Of a DNA stretch of 64,000 bases, positions 55,155-63,718 are shown piece by piece. The position numbers and the translations under genes are program-made. This DNA is from Candidatus Thalassolituus haligoni (lineage in GTDB: Bacteria; Pseudomonadota; Gammaproteobacteria; Pseudomonadales; Oceanobacteraceae). Every line of letters begins with the position of its first letter. The stretch's first letter is position 1. Below the pieces are notes generated by a model. The model worked only from the letters and a program-made list of their open reading frames with translations, did not search any database and had not been told where the DNA came from. The stretch covers positions 403,001 to 467,000 of the forward strand of contig NZ_CP139482.1 in assembly GCF_041222825.1 (NCBI RefSeq), in the 5' to 3' direction.

Positions 55155-56090
55155 TTAAAGCTGCACCGCATCACGATGTCGTCGAGACCACAAATATCGG
55201 ATCAGGCTGGGTAAACTCAATCCTGCAATAGCGATAGCAATGCCGGTGACCTGAATAGCGGAAAGCTGCTCGCCCATCGCCACGGCAATCAGGGCTGCCG
55301 ATACCGGCACAAGGTTAAAAAACATCGAGGCGCTGGCCGCGCCAATAGCCTTCACTCCCTGAATCCAGAACAGGTAGGCCACCACAGATCCAAACACGCT
55401 GATATGGAGTATTTGCAACAGGTTGGTGTGCGTCATTAACTGCAATTCTTCCCAGGGATGCACTTGCCTGATGACCAGACCATAAAAGCTGACTGCGAGC
55501 CATCCGGCTGTCATGGTCACCAGGGTAAACGGCACGGGTGATAACCAGTGATTGACCCGTTGAGAGGCAATGGTAAAGGCGGCCCAACACAACATGCCGC
55601 CAGCAATCAGCAAGTCGCCCTGATTGATGCCGTGTTGCAGCAGGGCAATGACATCACCGTTGGTAATGACCAGAGTGACACCGGTCAGACCAATCAGCAG
55701 GCTGATCCACTGCTGGATGGAAAGCCAGCGACGAGCCAGTGCGGCGGCGGCGATGGACGTGACCAATGGACTGAGTGCCATGATCAAGGCACCGTTGGTG
55801 GCTTCGGTATAGGGCAGTCCTTCGTACAGCGCCAGATTGAAGCCACCGACACCCAGCACGCCCAGCGCCGCCAGAATCAGGTATTGCGACCAACGCAGCG
55901 ATGGCCAGGGTTTTCTCTGTACGATCAAGTAAACGATGACACAGGCAATCGCGATCAGAAACCGCCACATCAACAGCGACAGGCCGGATATTGAGTGCAG
56001 CAGGATTTTTGAGATGGGAAACACACTGCCCCAACAGATCACGCAAATCAGCAGCATGACAATCGGGGTCGCACGGGATGAGGAATGCAT
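55155..56090 (-). CDS. EamA/DMT-family transporter
   Basis: A 311-residue protein with ten membrane helices in two EamA repeats (VMLLICVICWGSVFPISKIL and LLIAGGMLCWAAFTIASQRV are the matching openings). Typical segments are EATNGALIMALSPLVTSI and GAASASMFFNLVPVSAALIA. DMT transporters mostly export amino acids, metabolites or drugs; substrate is unknown here. It is convergent with the TRAP operon. The hexamer repeat lies 130-190 bases upstream of its start, possibly affecting its promoter. Confidence 0.9.
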   Translation of the reverse strand: MHSSSRATPIVMLLICVICWGSVFPISKILLHSISGLSLLMWRFLIAIACVIVYLIVQRKPWPSLRWSQYLILAALGVLGVGGFNLALYEGLPYTEATNGALIMALSPLVTSIAAAALARRWLSIQQWISLLIGLTGVTLVITNGDVIALLQHGINQGDLLIAGGMLCWAAFTIASQRVNHWLSPVPFTLVTMTAGWLAVSFYGLVIRQVHPWEELQLMTHTNLLQILHISVFGSVVAYLFWIQGVKAIGAASASMFFNLVPVSAALIAVAMGEQLSAIQVTGIAIAIAGLSLPSLIRYLWSRRHRDAVQL

Positions 56091-56220
56091 AAAAGGGCCT
56101 GGACCAAAAGAATGGCACCAGCTTATTGATTCTTCTGGTGATTGATAGATCTGTTTTTAGCAAGCATTGTTGCAAGCCGGAAAGTGTTGGGTTGGAGGCC
56201 AGGGGGCGTTCTCAATTATT

Positions 56221-56280
56221 TGACCCTGACCCTGACCCTGACCCTGACCCTGACCCTGACCCTGACCCTGACCCTGACCC
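56221..56280 (+). repeat. Ten-copy TGACCC hexanucleotide tandem repeat
   Basis: Ten perfect copies of TGACCC in the intergenic region upstream of the EamA gene. No credible protein uses it: the open frame across it gives only Leu-Thr repeats. Perfect identity suggests recent expansion and possible copy-number variation. Confidence 0.97.
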
Positions 56281-56403
56281 TTGGGGCTGAGGCCTCTTGC
56301 TTCCAGTGCGGCGTTATTCGTCACTTGTTTGGCGCGCTCCTCATGCTTTGTTCTGAAACCAACGGGCTCTCATCAGGCTCGGTTTAATCATTAAAAACGT
56401 TCC

Positions 56404-56571
56404 CTAGGAGTCTGTCGGGCTTAGGGCTGCTCTACTGCGGAAAAGCTGAATCTGGCTCTTTTTTGAGCAAATTCTGGTTAAATAGAACCACTATTCACCT
56501 CAAATTTGCGCAAACATCGCTCAAACCAGTCTTTCCCTCGCGACGAACGCCTAAGTCCGACAGGCTCCTAG
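56404..56571. mobile_element. MITE-like insertion with terminal inverted repeats
   Basis: A 160-base segment (56408-56567) with 18-base imperfect inverted ends: GAGTCTGTCGGGCTTAGG on the left, and the complement GAGCCTGTCGGACTTAGG on the right (16 of 18 match). It is flanked by CTAG at 56404-56407 and 56568-56571, a possible target duplication. It has no transposase. The right CTAG supplies the TAG stop of the LysR gene. I cannot name the parent family. Confidence 0.7.
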
Positions 56572-57500
56572 CCCAATTCGTCGGCGACCCGTTCGGCTTC
56601 GTTGCGGAAACAAGCCAGCAGCAGGTCGATCATATCGTCCTGGCTGTCTTCATCACGCCAGCACATGCCAACGCTCCCGCCGGACTGCTCAATATCCATC
56701 GCCAGCGGCACAACCAAGCCCCGTTCTTCAAAATGCATGGCCACCCGTTCGGAGCTGATCGACAGCATATCGCTGTATTTGATCATCCAGAGGTTGGCGA
56801 TCTGTGAAGCCGATTCAATCCGTAATGGCGCCGGTTTTTGGCCTGCGGCGGTGAGGGCGGCGTCGAGTTTGCTGCGGATGGGGGTGCCGTCGGGCCAGAC
56901 GATCCAGTCGTACTGGTAAAGGTCTTCCCAGGTCAGGTTGCTTTTCCGGGTGAGTGGGTGACCTGGGCGGGCGACAACACGCAGCCTTTCATTATAGAGA
57001 ATGGCACTGCCAATGACTGGACGTGGCCGGTAGTTGTCCATCCGGCCGACCACCAGGTCGAGCTTGCCCAATTCCAGTTTGGCCAACATTTCGTTCATGG
57101 TGCTTTCTTCCACCCGGATACGGGCATTCGGATTACTTTTGAGAAAACGCATTATGGCGGCAGGAACAAAACTTGGCGCGGACGCCGGGGAGGTGCCAAT
57201 GGAGAGAATACGGTTGCCGCCCTGCATTAACGAATGCAGGTTCTGCTCCGTACGTTCCACTTCCGACAGCATGCGCCGGGCATGACTGACCATCAGACTG
57301 CCCAGTGGGGTGGGCCGCAGCCCGCGTGAATGGCGATCAAACAGCGGTGCGCCAATATCCTCTTCCAGTTCTTTCAGCCATTTCGACAACCCTGGTTGGG
57401 TGGTGTGGGAAGTGCGGGCTACATCACTCAGGCTGCCACTCTCTGATAGTTCAATCAGCAGGCTCAGGTGTTTTAATCGTAATTGCCGCGTCCAGCTCAA
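56568..57500 (-). CDS. LysR-family transcriptional regulator, TTG start
   Basis: A 310-residue LysR protein divergent from the gentisate genes. The winged helix is at residues 5-65 (LKHLSLLIELSESGSLSDVA, then QPGLSKWLKELEEDIGAPLF); the effector domain spans about 95-300 (ILSIGTSPASAPSFVPAAIM, LDLVVGRMDNYRP). The start codon is TTG, with a GAGAG-type site upstream. The stop TAG lies in a CTAG that borders a MITE-like element, so the original C-terminus may have been changed. By position it likely controls the gentisate pathway; LysR proteins usually need a pathway intermediate as inducer. Confidence 0.92.
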   Translation of the reverse strand: MSWTRQLRLKHLSLLIELSESGSLSDVARTSHTTQPGLSKWLKELEEDIGAPLFDRHSRGLRPTPLGSLMVSHARRMLSEVERTEQNLHSLMQGGNRILSIGTSPASAPSFVPAAIMRFLKSNPNARIRVEESTMNEMLAKLELGKLDLVVGRMDNYRPRPVIGSAILYNERLRVVARPGHPLTRKSNLTWEDLYQYDWIVWPDGTPIRSKLDAALTAAGQKPAPLRIESASQIANLWMIKYSDMLSISSERVAMHFEERGLVVPLAMDIEQSGGSVGMCWRDEDSQDDMIDLLLACFRNEAERVADELG

Positions 57501-57502
57501 AG

Positions 57503-57541
57503 TATCTCTCTCAAGGTATCTCTCAAGGTATATATCTCAGG
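57503..57541 (+). repeat. Three direct repeats in the LysR-gentisate promoter region
   Basis: Three adjacent units TATCTCTCTCAAGG, TATCTCTCAAGG and TATATATCTCAGG. They abut the TTG start and include the ribosome site of the LysR gene on the minus strand, so copy changes could alter its translation or binding of the regulator. Confidence 0.7.
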
Positions 57542-57667
57542 TTATGGCTCTATCTGAAACTATCATTATTCGATCTACCAAGGCTCGTCAATAATCTTTT
57601 TAACAGTTTGAGAGATGCCACGGTTTGCCTGACGCCGTGTCATGGCCGCAACCGGAGATAACTATAA

Positions 57668-58306
57668 ATGCAGCTCTACAGTTTTTTTAACAGCTCCACC
57701 TCATACCGGGTACGGATCGCACTGGCATTAAAAGACCTGGATTTTGAATATCAGGGTGTGAATATTCGTATTGGTGCGCAATTTGCCGCCGAGTATGTGG
57801 CAAAAAACCCTAACAAAAGTGTACCTTTGCTGATCGACAACGACGGCACTCAGGTTACCCAGTCTCTCGCCATTCTCAGTTACCTTGATGAAAAATACCC
57901 TCAGTCGCGGCTGATTCCTGCGGATCTGGTGGCGAAAACCAGAGTGCTGGAAGTCGCCAATGCGATTGCCTGCGATATGCACCCGTTGAACAACCTGCGC
58001 ATTCTGGGCTATCTGAGCAAAGAGCTGGGGGTGAGCGAGGAACAGAAAAAAGCCTGGTACAACCACTGGGTGGTGGAAGGGTTTGACGCAGTAGAAGCGC
58101 TGCTGGCGAGATATGGTCATGGCCGCTGTTGTTTTGGTGATGAACCGACTCTGGCCGATGTCTGCCTGATTCCGCAAGTCGCCAATGCCCAGCGTTTTGG
58201 CTGTGATCTGAGTGCCTACACACGGATACTGGCGATTTACCAATACTGCCAGACGCTACCGGCGTTCCAGCAGGCGGCTCCGGCGAATCAGCCGGACAGC
58301 CAATAA
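57668..58306 (+). CDS. nagL: Glutathione-dependent maleylpyruvate isomerase (zeta-GST)
   Basis: A 212-residue zeta-class GST with GGAGAT as ribosome site. The active-site segment is NSSTSYRVRIALAL: Thr stands where maleylacetoacetate isomerases have Cys (SSCS), the pattern of NagL-type maleylpyruvate isomerase. CDMHPLNNLRIL and the C-terminal NQPDSQ also resemble NagL. It isomerises maleylpyruvate to fumarylpyruvate using glutathione. Maleylacetoacetate isomerase is the alternative, but the next two genes are gentisate-pathway enzymes. Confidence 0.9.
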   Translation: MQLYSFFNSSTSYRVRIALALKDLDFEYQGVNIRIGAQFAAEYVAKNPNKSVPLLIDNDGTQVTQSLAILSYLDEKYPQSRLIPADLVAKTRVLEVANAIACDMHPLNNLRILGYLSKELGVSEEQKKAWYNHWVVEGFDAVEALLARYGHGRCCFGDEPTLADVCLIPQVANAQRFGCDLSAYTRILAIYQYCQTLPAFQQAAPANQPDSQ

Positions 58307-58409
58307 TATAAATGTCTGACCAATAACAAAAGACCCCGACGCCAGTGGCGTTGCACAAGTGACATTGAGTGATGACAGGATTGTCACTCCAGACCATGAG
58401 GATTGAACC

Positions 58410-59456
58410 ATGCACGAACTCGGCAAGCTTGAAGATCTGCCACAGGGCTATCGCGATGATCTGACTGCAACCAATCTGGTACCGTTGTGGCCATCGATGC
58501 GGGCGGTGTTACCACCTCGCATACCGACACGTCATACCCAGGTACTGAACTGGAGTTACGAGAGTGTCCGGCCGTTGCTGTTGCAAGCCGGTGAACTGAC
58601 GCCGATGGAAAAAGCCGAGCGGCGTGTGCTGGTACTGGCCAATCCGGGCCATGGTCTGGAAAACATGCAGGCAACTCCAAGTATTTACTTGGGCTTGCAG
58701 CTGATCCTGCCTGGCGAGACGGCTCCGAATCATCGTCATACCCCGAATGCGGTGCGCGTTATCGTAGAAGGCGAAGGTGCCTTTACAACGGTCGATGGTG
58801 AGCCATGCCGGATGGAACGTGGTGACCTGATCCTGACCCCGGCTGGTAAATGGCATGAACACCATCATGAAGGTACTGGCCCGATTGTCTGGCTGGATGT
58901 GCTCGACCTGCCGCTGGTTTATCGCCTGGAAAGCTCCTGGGCAATGGAAGGTCAGCTGCAGCAAAAACGCTCTGAGCGCGACAAATCCTTTGCTGATTAC
59001 AGTGCCGCCGGGGTGGTTCCCAATATGGGCTTCCAGCGCGGTGACAGTAACAGCCCGATGCTGCGTTACCCCTGGGCCAAGACTCGTACCTGCCTGCTCG
59101 AAATGGCCAGCGAATACCCTGAAGGTCTGCTCAGCATCAGCTATGTGAATCCTGAAAATGGCACGCCGTTGTTCCCCAGTATTGGTTTTGGCGCGTTGAT
59201 GTTACGTCCGGGAGAAACCATTACCTTGCCAAAACGCACCACGCCGGTGGTCTTCCATGTGGTTGAAGGTGCTGGTCAGATGAGTGTTGTGGGGCACGCA
59301 TCCGCCGGTGCGGAACCGCTGGACTTTATCAACAAGGACACGCTGTGCGCACCGGGTTACACCGACATTACCCTGACGAACCGGTCCGCGACTGAACCAG
59401 CGTTTCTGATCAGCGCCGACGAAAGCCCGTTACACCAGTATCTGGGTATTTTCTAA
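58410..59456 (+). CDS. nagI: Gentisate 1,2-dioxygenase
   Basis: A 348-residue bicupin Fe(II) dioxygenase that cleaves gentisate between the carboxyl- and hydroxyl-bearing carbons, giving maleylpyruvate. The first cupin carries the iron-binding NHRHTPNAVRVIVEGEG, then PAGKWHEHHHEG. The second cupin (about 250-345, PKRTTPVVFHVVEGAGQM) lacks the metal histidines, as in family members. It is 103 bases after nagL, in one direction with nagK, making a complete lower gentisate pathway. Confidence 0.96.
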   Translation: MHELGKLEDLPQGYRDDLTATNLVPLWPSMRAVLPPRIPTRHTQVLNWSYESVRPLLLQAGELTPMEKAERRVLVLANPGHGLENMQATPSIYLGLQLILPGETAPNHRHTPNAVRVIVEGEGAFTTVDGEPCRMERGDLILTPAGKWHEHHHEGTGPIVWLDVLDLPLVYRLESSWAMEGQLQQKRSERDKSFADYSAAGVVPNMGFQRGDSNSPMLRYPWAKTRTCLLEMASEYPEGLLSISYVNPENGTPLFPSIGFGALMLRPGETITLPKRTTPVVFHVVEGAGQMSVVGHASAGAEPLDFINKDTLCAPGYTDITLTNRSATEPAFLISADESPLHQYLGIF

Positions 59457-59556
59457 CGGCGTTGCTAACGCCCGCTATACGCCATGTGCCGCATGAGTTA
59501 CTCCGAAAGAGTCTGCTGCACCCGATTTAATGACGCACTTACAGCGAGAAGAAACC

Positions 59557-60255
59557 ATGACAACTCATCTGATTTTTCCGGCCAAAGCGCCGGTCACTGC
59601 CGAAATTGTTGGCACCGATGCCCGTTTCCCGGTAAACCGTATTTTCTGCGTTGGGCGTAACTATCACGCCCACGCAGCGGAGATGGGTGTCACCGTCGAC
59701 AAAAGCACCCAGGAACCGTTTTATTTTATCAAGGATGCCTCTACCCTGGTGCCGTCCGGCAGCACTGTGGCTTACCCGCCACAAACCGCCAACTACCACT
59801 ACGAGATGGAATTTGTGGTTGCCATTGGCAAGGCCGGTTTTGAAGTGGCCGAAGACAACGCTGATGAACTGATCTACGGCTATGCCTGTGGTCTCGACAT
59901 GACCCGTCGCGATCTGCAGCTGAAAGCCCGCGAAACCGGTCGTCCCTGGGATCTGGGTAAGGATTTTGAAGAGTCTGCGGTATTGGCTCCGATCTACCGC
60001 AAGGAAGATGTCGGTGTCATTACTGAGGGTAATCTTGAGCTGTCTGTGGGTGGCGAGCAGAAACAAAAAACCACGCTGGGACTGCTGATCTGGAATGTGC
60101 GCGAAGTTATCGCCCACCTCTCCAAATTCTATCACTTGCAGCCTGGTGACCTGATTTATACCGGTACTCCAGAAGGTGTTGGCCCTGTGGTTGCGGGTGA
60201 TGTGATCACCGGCAAGATCGACAACGTGGGCGACATTTCCCTGACTATCGCCTGA
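59557..60255 (+). CDS. nagK: Fumarylpyruvate hydrolase
   Basis: About 232 residues from the ATG at 59557; an ATG nine codons earlier is possible. It is a fumarylacetoacetase-fold hydrolase: RIFCVGRNYHAHAAEMG, PFYFIKDAST, the metal-binding YEMEFVVAIGK and DMTRRDLQLKARETGRPWDL, and TGTPEGVGPV. It splits fumarylpyruvate into fumarate and pyruvate, ending the gentisate route and feeding the TCA cycle. Its place next to gentisate dioxygenase favours this over other fumarylacetoacetase-family activities. Confidence 0.94.
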   Translation: MTTHLIFPAKAPVTAEIVGTDARFPVNRIFCVGRNYHAHAAEMGVTVDKSTQEPFYFIKDASTLVPSGSTVAYPPQTANYHYEMEFVVAIGKAGFEVAEDNADELIYGYACGLDMTRRDLQLKARETGRPWDLGKDFEESAVLAPIYRKEDVGVITEGNLELSVGGEQKQKTTLGLLIWNVREVIAHLSKFYHLQPGDLIYTGTPEGVGPVVAGDVITGKIDNVGDISLTIA

Positions 60256-60370
60256 GCAGAGTGCCAGCTGTCAGCTGATCGGCTGCTGGCGCAGTGTCCG
60301 GCGAATACGGGTGCCCTGAGTGGGTGCTCGTGACATATCGATACACAACAATAACGATAAGGCCAATATC

Positions 60371-61366
60371 ATGACTCACGTACTCCGCCATGTTCGCAGA
60401 ACATTCCGCCATACCCTCTCCAGCCTGGTGCTTGGAACTTTGGTGACGGCGACTAGCTTTTCAGCCCAGGCCGATACCTTGCGTATGGGCATGGTGACGC
60501 CACCCAGTCATATCTGGAACAAGGTGTCTGAACGCTTTAATAACAATCTGCAAGAAGCCACCGGTGGCAAGACCAAGATCAAGGTCTATCCACTGTCCAA
60601 ACTGGGCGGTGAACAGCAAATGATCGATTTGCTGCAGTCCGGCGGCATGCAACTGGCGGTATTGACGGCCGGCGTGTTATCCAATCGAGAAGCCTCTATT
60701 TCTGGTTGGTTCCTGCCTGGCTTGTTCGACAGTGTCAGCGATGCGGCAGTCGCGACAGGCAAGCCACAAGCGCAAGCGATGCTGAAAAAACTCGAAGCGC
60801 ACAAGCTGGTTGGTCTGGGTTACACCCTCGCCGGGATGCGCCATGTGTTGTCGACTCAGCCAATGGGATCGGTCGAAGATTTTGCCAACAAAAAGATCCG
60901 TTCGTTTCCGAACAGCGTGTTTAACGATTTCTGGACCGATATGGGAGCTGCCCCGACGGCTATGCCGTTGTCCGGTGTCTCACCAGCGCTGACCACCAAC
61001 TTGCTGAATGCCGTGGATGTCGATCTTGATGTGGTGGTAGGCCTGAAAATGTATCAGCAGGCGCCTTACCTGACACTGACCAATCATATGGCGTTTCCCG
61101 GCGTGGTTGTCGCCTCCCAAAAGTGGTGGAACGGCCTGGGGGCACAACAACAGCAAGTCGTGATGGCCGCGTTCAAGGATGCTGAAAGCTGGGGCTTTCA
61201 ACAGCAAGCTGAAGCCGAGATCAGTAATCTGGCACTGTTGAAAAAAGAAGGCGTTACGGTCGTCGACTTTGATACAGCAACACTGGTGCCGGTTATGGAC
61301 AAGGTGTCTGACAAATACACCAGCACGAATGCTGATATCAAAGCGTTCTACACCGAAAACAAATAA
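60371..61366 (+). CDS. dctP: TRAP transporter substrate-binding protein (system 2)
   Basis: About 331 residues from the ATG at 60371; a start at 60320 has no signal-like sequence. The signal peptide (RHTLSSLVLGTLVTATSFSA) is cut near AQADTLR. DctP segments are RMGMVTPPSHIWNKVSERF, LYPL-type KVYPLSKLGGEQQMIDLLQS and KKIRSFPNSVFNDFW. It is clearly a different subfamily from the protein of system 1, and a close relative of the partial gene at the window end. It follows the gentisate genes directly, suggesting uptake of a gentisate precursor. Confidence 0.94.
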   Translation: MTHVLRHVRRTFRHTLSSLVLGTLVTATSFSAQADTLRMGMVTPPSHIWNKVSERFNNNLQEATGGKTKIKVYPLSKLGGEQQMIDLLQSGGMQLAVLTAGVLSNREASISGWFLPGLFDSVSDAAVATGKPQAQAMLKKLEAHKLVGLGYTLAGMRHVLSTQPMGSVEDFANKKIRSFPNSVFNDFWTDMGAAPTAMPLSGVSPALTTNLLNAVDVDLDVVVGLKMYQQAPYLTLTNHMAFPGVVVASQKWWNGLGAQQQQVVMAAFKDAESWGFQQQAEAEISNLALLKKEGVTVVDFDTATLVPVMDKVSDKYTSTNADIKAFYTENK

Positions 61367-61512
61367 GCCGCGCAGGTGCCTGCAGTGACCGCAGGCACCG
61401 CCTGGTTGGTTGGATCGGCACAGAGATGTTCGGCCCCGACCGAGGTTTGGTTATCAGTTTGACCAGCAGCAACGGAGTCATCTCGTGGCGCTGCTGGGTC
61501 TTCGAGGTTCTC

Positions 61513-62052
61513 ATGCTCAAATTTCTGGAAACGCTGGACCACGCGATTGGTCGTGGTGAACGCTGGTTGATGGTGGCGCTGACAGCCGGCCTGACGCTGA
61601 TTCTCTGCACGCAGGTTATCCTGCGTTACTTTTTTAACAGCCCGTTGTTTTGGGCAGAAGAAGTCGCGGTGCAGGTGCTGATTATTATTTCATTTGTTGG
61701 TGTCAGTTACCTGACCTACAGCGGCAAGCTGGTGCGGGTAGACTTTCTCCTGACCATGCTGAAACCGCAGAGCTCGCTGGTGTTGCTGCGTGTGCTGGAT
61801 ATCATCGGCCTGATCACATTGGGCATCATGTGTTATTTCGCCACCGAATGGATTCAGCGTCCAGAGATTCGTGGTGATGTCTCACCCACCACCCAGATAC
61901 CGCGCTGGTACAACTACTCGATACTGATTTTTTCATTTTATTGCATGACCTGGCATCAGGCGGTGAAAGTGCTGATCCCCGAAAATATCGATATGCATCA
62001 ATTACTGGTCGAAGATGAGAGCACCGGCGATGGCCCAGAGGTGCGTTCATGA
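61513..62052 (+). CDS. dctQ: TRAP transporter small membrane subunit (system 2)
   Basis: About 179 residues from the ATG at 61513, which has GAGG six bases upstream; a start at 61426 would add 29 unrelated residues. Four membrane helices include WLMVALTAGLTLILCTQVIL and SLVLLRVLDIIGLITLGI. The FFNSPLFWAEEVAV motif marks the DctQ family. It overlaps dctM by four bases. Confidence 0.92.
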   Translation: MLKFLETLDHAIGRGERWLMVALTAGLTLILCTQVILRYFFNSPLFWAEEVAVQVLIIISFVGVSYLTYSGKLVRVDFLLTMLKPQSSLVLLRVLDIIGLITLGIMCYFATEWIQRPEIRGDVSPTTQIPRWYNYSILIFSFYCMTWHQAVKVLIPENIDMHQLLVEDESTGDGPEVRS

Positions 62053-63320
62053 CCACACTGATTGCCTTTTTTGTGGCCCTGCTGACCGGATTGCCTATTT
62101 TTCTGACCCTGGTGCTGGGGACGCTGGTTTTTCTCTATGAAATGGATCTCACCATGCTGGTCAGCTCCTTGCCGATCCAGCTGTATGGCTCATTGAGCCA
62201 GAATGGATTACTGGCCATCCCGCTGTTTATGCTGGTGGGGGAGTTGATGAACAAGGGCGGCCTGACTTCACGGCTGATGAACGCTGCCGACGTTTTTGTC
62301 GGACGCTTCAAGGGCGGCCTGGCCTATGTGAATTTGCTTACCAACGCCATGGCAGCATCGATTCTTGGTTCGGCAACGGCGCAGATCTCGGTGATGAGCC
62401 GATTGATGATTCCGACCATGGTCGAGAAAGGCTACAACAAGGAATTCTCTGCCGCTGTTACCATGGCCGGTGGTTTGCTGGGGCCGATCATTCCGCCATC
62501 CATGTTGATGATTATTTACGGCGTTGTCGCCTACCAGCCGATTTCGGATCTGTTTATTGCCGGTATTCTCCCCGGCATACTGATTATTGCCGGATTTGCC
62601 CTGGTCATCTTCCTGACCGGGGTGTTCAAGGAATTACCCAAGGGCGAGCCGATGGCGCACAAGAACGTCAAGCGTGACCTGATTGACGGTTTGCTGCCTG
62701 GCACCATCCCGATTGTGGTGATTCTGTGTATTGTGATGGGGGTCATGACTCCGACAGAAGCTGGGGCGATTGCCTCAGTGATGGCGTTCCTGATCGGCTT
62801 GCTGGTGTACAAAACTATCTCGCTGCGGGATCTGGGTGAGATTTTTGCCTCGGTTGCCATTAACACCGCCACCATTACCGGACTGATTGCTGCCGCCTCC
62901 GTGTTTGGCTGGGCGCTGTCGTTTGAAGGTGTGCCGGACATGATGGTGGAGTGGATAACCAGTGTAACGGAATCCCCCGTTGCCTTCCTGATGCTGGTAT
63001 ACGCCATGGTCATCGTCCTGGGTATGTTCCTGGAGAGCATCGCGGTGATGATTGTGATTGTGCCGATAATCCTGCCCGCAGCCGTTGGCTTTGGTATCGA
63101 CCCGATTCACTTCGGCGTGATTATCAGCCTTGCCACCTTGGTGGGGCTGGTGACGCCTCCGGTTGGGCCGGGACTCTACATTGCCATGACCACCGCCAAC
63201 CTGCCAATGATGTCGCTGTTCCGTGCCATGTTGCCATTTTTGTTGGCGATGGGAATCAGCATGGTCATTATTGCGCTGGTGCCGGAATTGTCGCTGTGGT
63301 TACCTGGCCTGATGCGTTAG
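62049..63320 (+). CDS. dctM: TRAP transporter large membrane subunit (system 2)
   Basis: A 423-residue DctM protein with about twelve membrane helices. It begins TTLIAFFVALLTGLPIFLTL and has ASILGSATAQISVMSRLM, GGLLGPIIPPSMLMIIYGV and LVGLVTPPVGPGLYIAMTTA, corresponding to the substrate- and sodium-binding hairpins of the family. With the two preceding genes it forms a complete TRAP importer downstream of the gentisate enzymes. Confidence 0.96.
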   Translation: MTTLIAFFVALLTGLPIFLTLVLGTLVFLYEMDLTMLVSSLPIQLYGSLSQNGLLAIPLFMLVGELMNKGGLTSRLMNAADVFVGRFKGGLAYVNLLTNAMAASILGSATAQISVMSRLMIPTMVEKGYNKEFSAAVTMAGGLLGPIIPPSMLMIIYGVVAYQPISDLFIAGILPGILIIAGFALVIFLTGVFKELPKGEPMAHKNVKRDLIDGLLPGTIPIVVILCIVMGVMTPTEAGAIASVMAFLIGLLVYKTISLRDLGEIFASVAINTATITGLIAAASVFGWALSFEGVPDMMVEWITSVTESPVAFLMLVYAMVIVLGMFLESIAVMIVIVPIILPAAVGFGIDPIHFGVIISLATLVGLVTPPVGPGLYIAMTTANLPMMSLFRAMLPFLLAMGISMVIIALVPELSLWLPGLMR

Positions 63321-63718
63321 CCAGGCGCTGGGCAGGGGATCTGGCTGAAAAATGGATCAATAGAAGCCAGTACCGGAAAAAAAAAGTTATTTTTGAACAG
63401 TCACTGGAACCAACGGATGGAGAGGGGTTCTTAGTATAAGTAGTTTCATTGTCCTTCAGCTCTCCTCTGTTAGCTCTAGTCTTGGCGGCCCTTGTGGCCG
63501 CTTTTTTTTTGTTTTTTTTGCTGTGTTACCGTTCGTGGATCTGCTGGCGGGGCATATTGGTGATAGATCACTGAATGACTGCTGATATTTCGGATTGTAT
63601 TGATCATACTTAAAAACGTATAAATAAAAGGATGCAGGATTGTTTAGGGCTACCCTAATAACCAATAAATAATCTGAGAGTTCATGGAGAACGCGCTCTC
63701 TACCTATCAGGACATGTT
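63321..63718. other. Intergenic region between TRAP system 2 and the next TRAP gene
   Basis: 398 bases without a gene. It contains a strong T-tailed terminator (63485-63510) and, after it, an AT-rich stretch that should hold the promoter of the partial gene at 63719. Confidence 0.6.
63485..63510 (+). terminator. Rho-independent terminator after TRAP system 2
   Basis: GCGGCC, loop CTTGT, GGCCGC, followed by nine T residues and then a second T run. A classic intrinsic terminator 165 bases after dctM. Confidence 0.92.

Noticed and set aside
56142..56387. An open frame with Leu-Thr repeats across the TGACCC tract
   Set aside because: No ribosome site, no conserved sequence either side of the repeat. 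Treated as non-coding.
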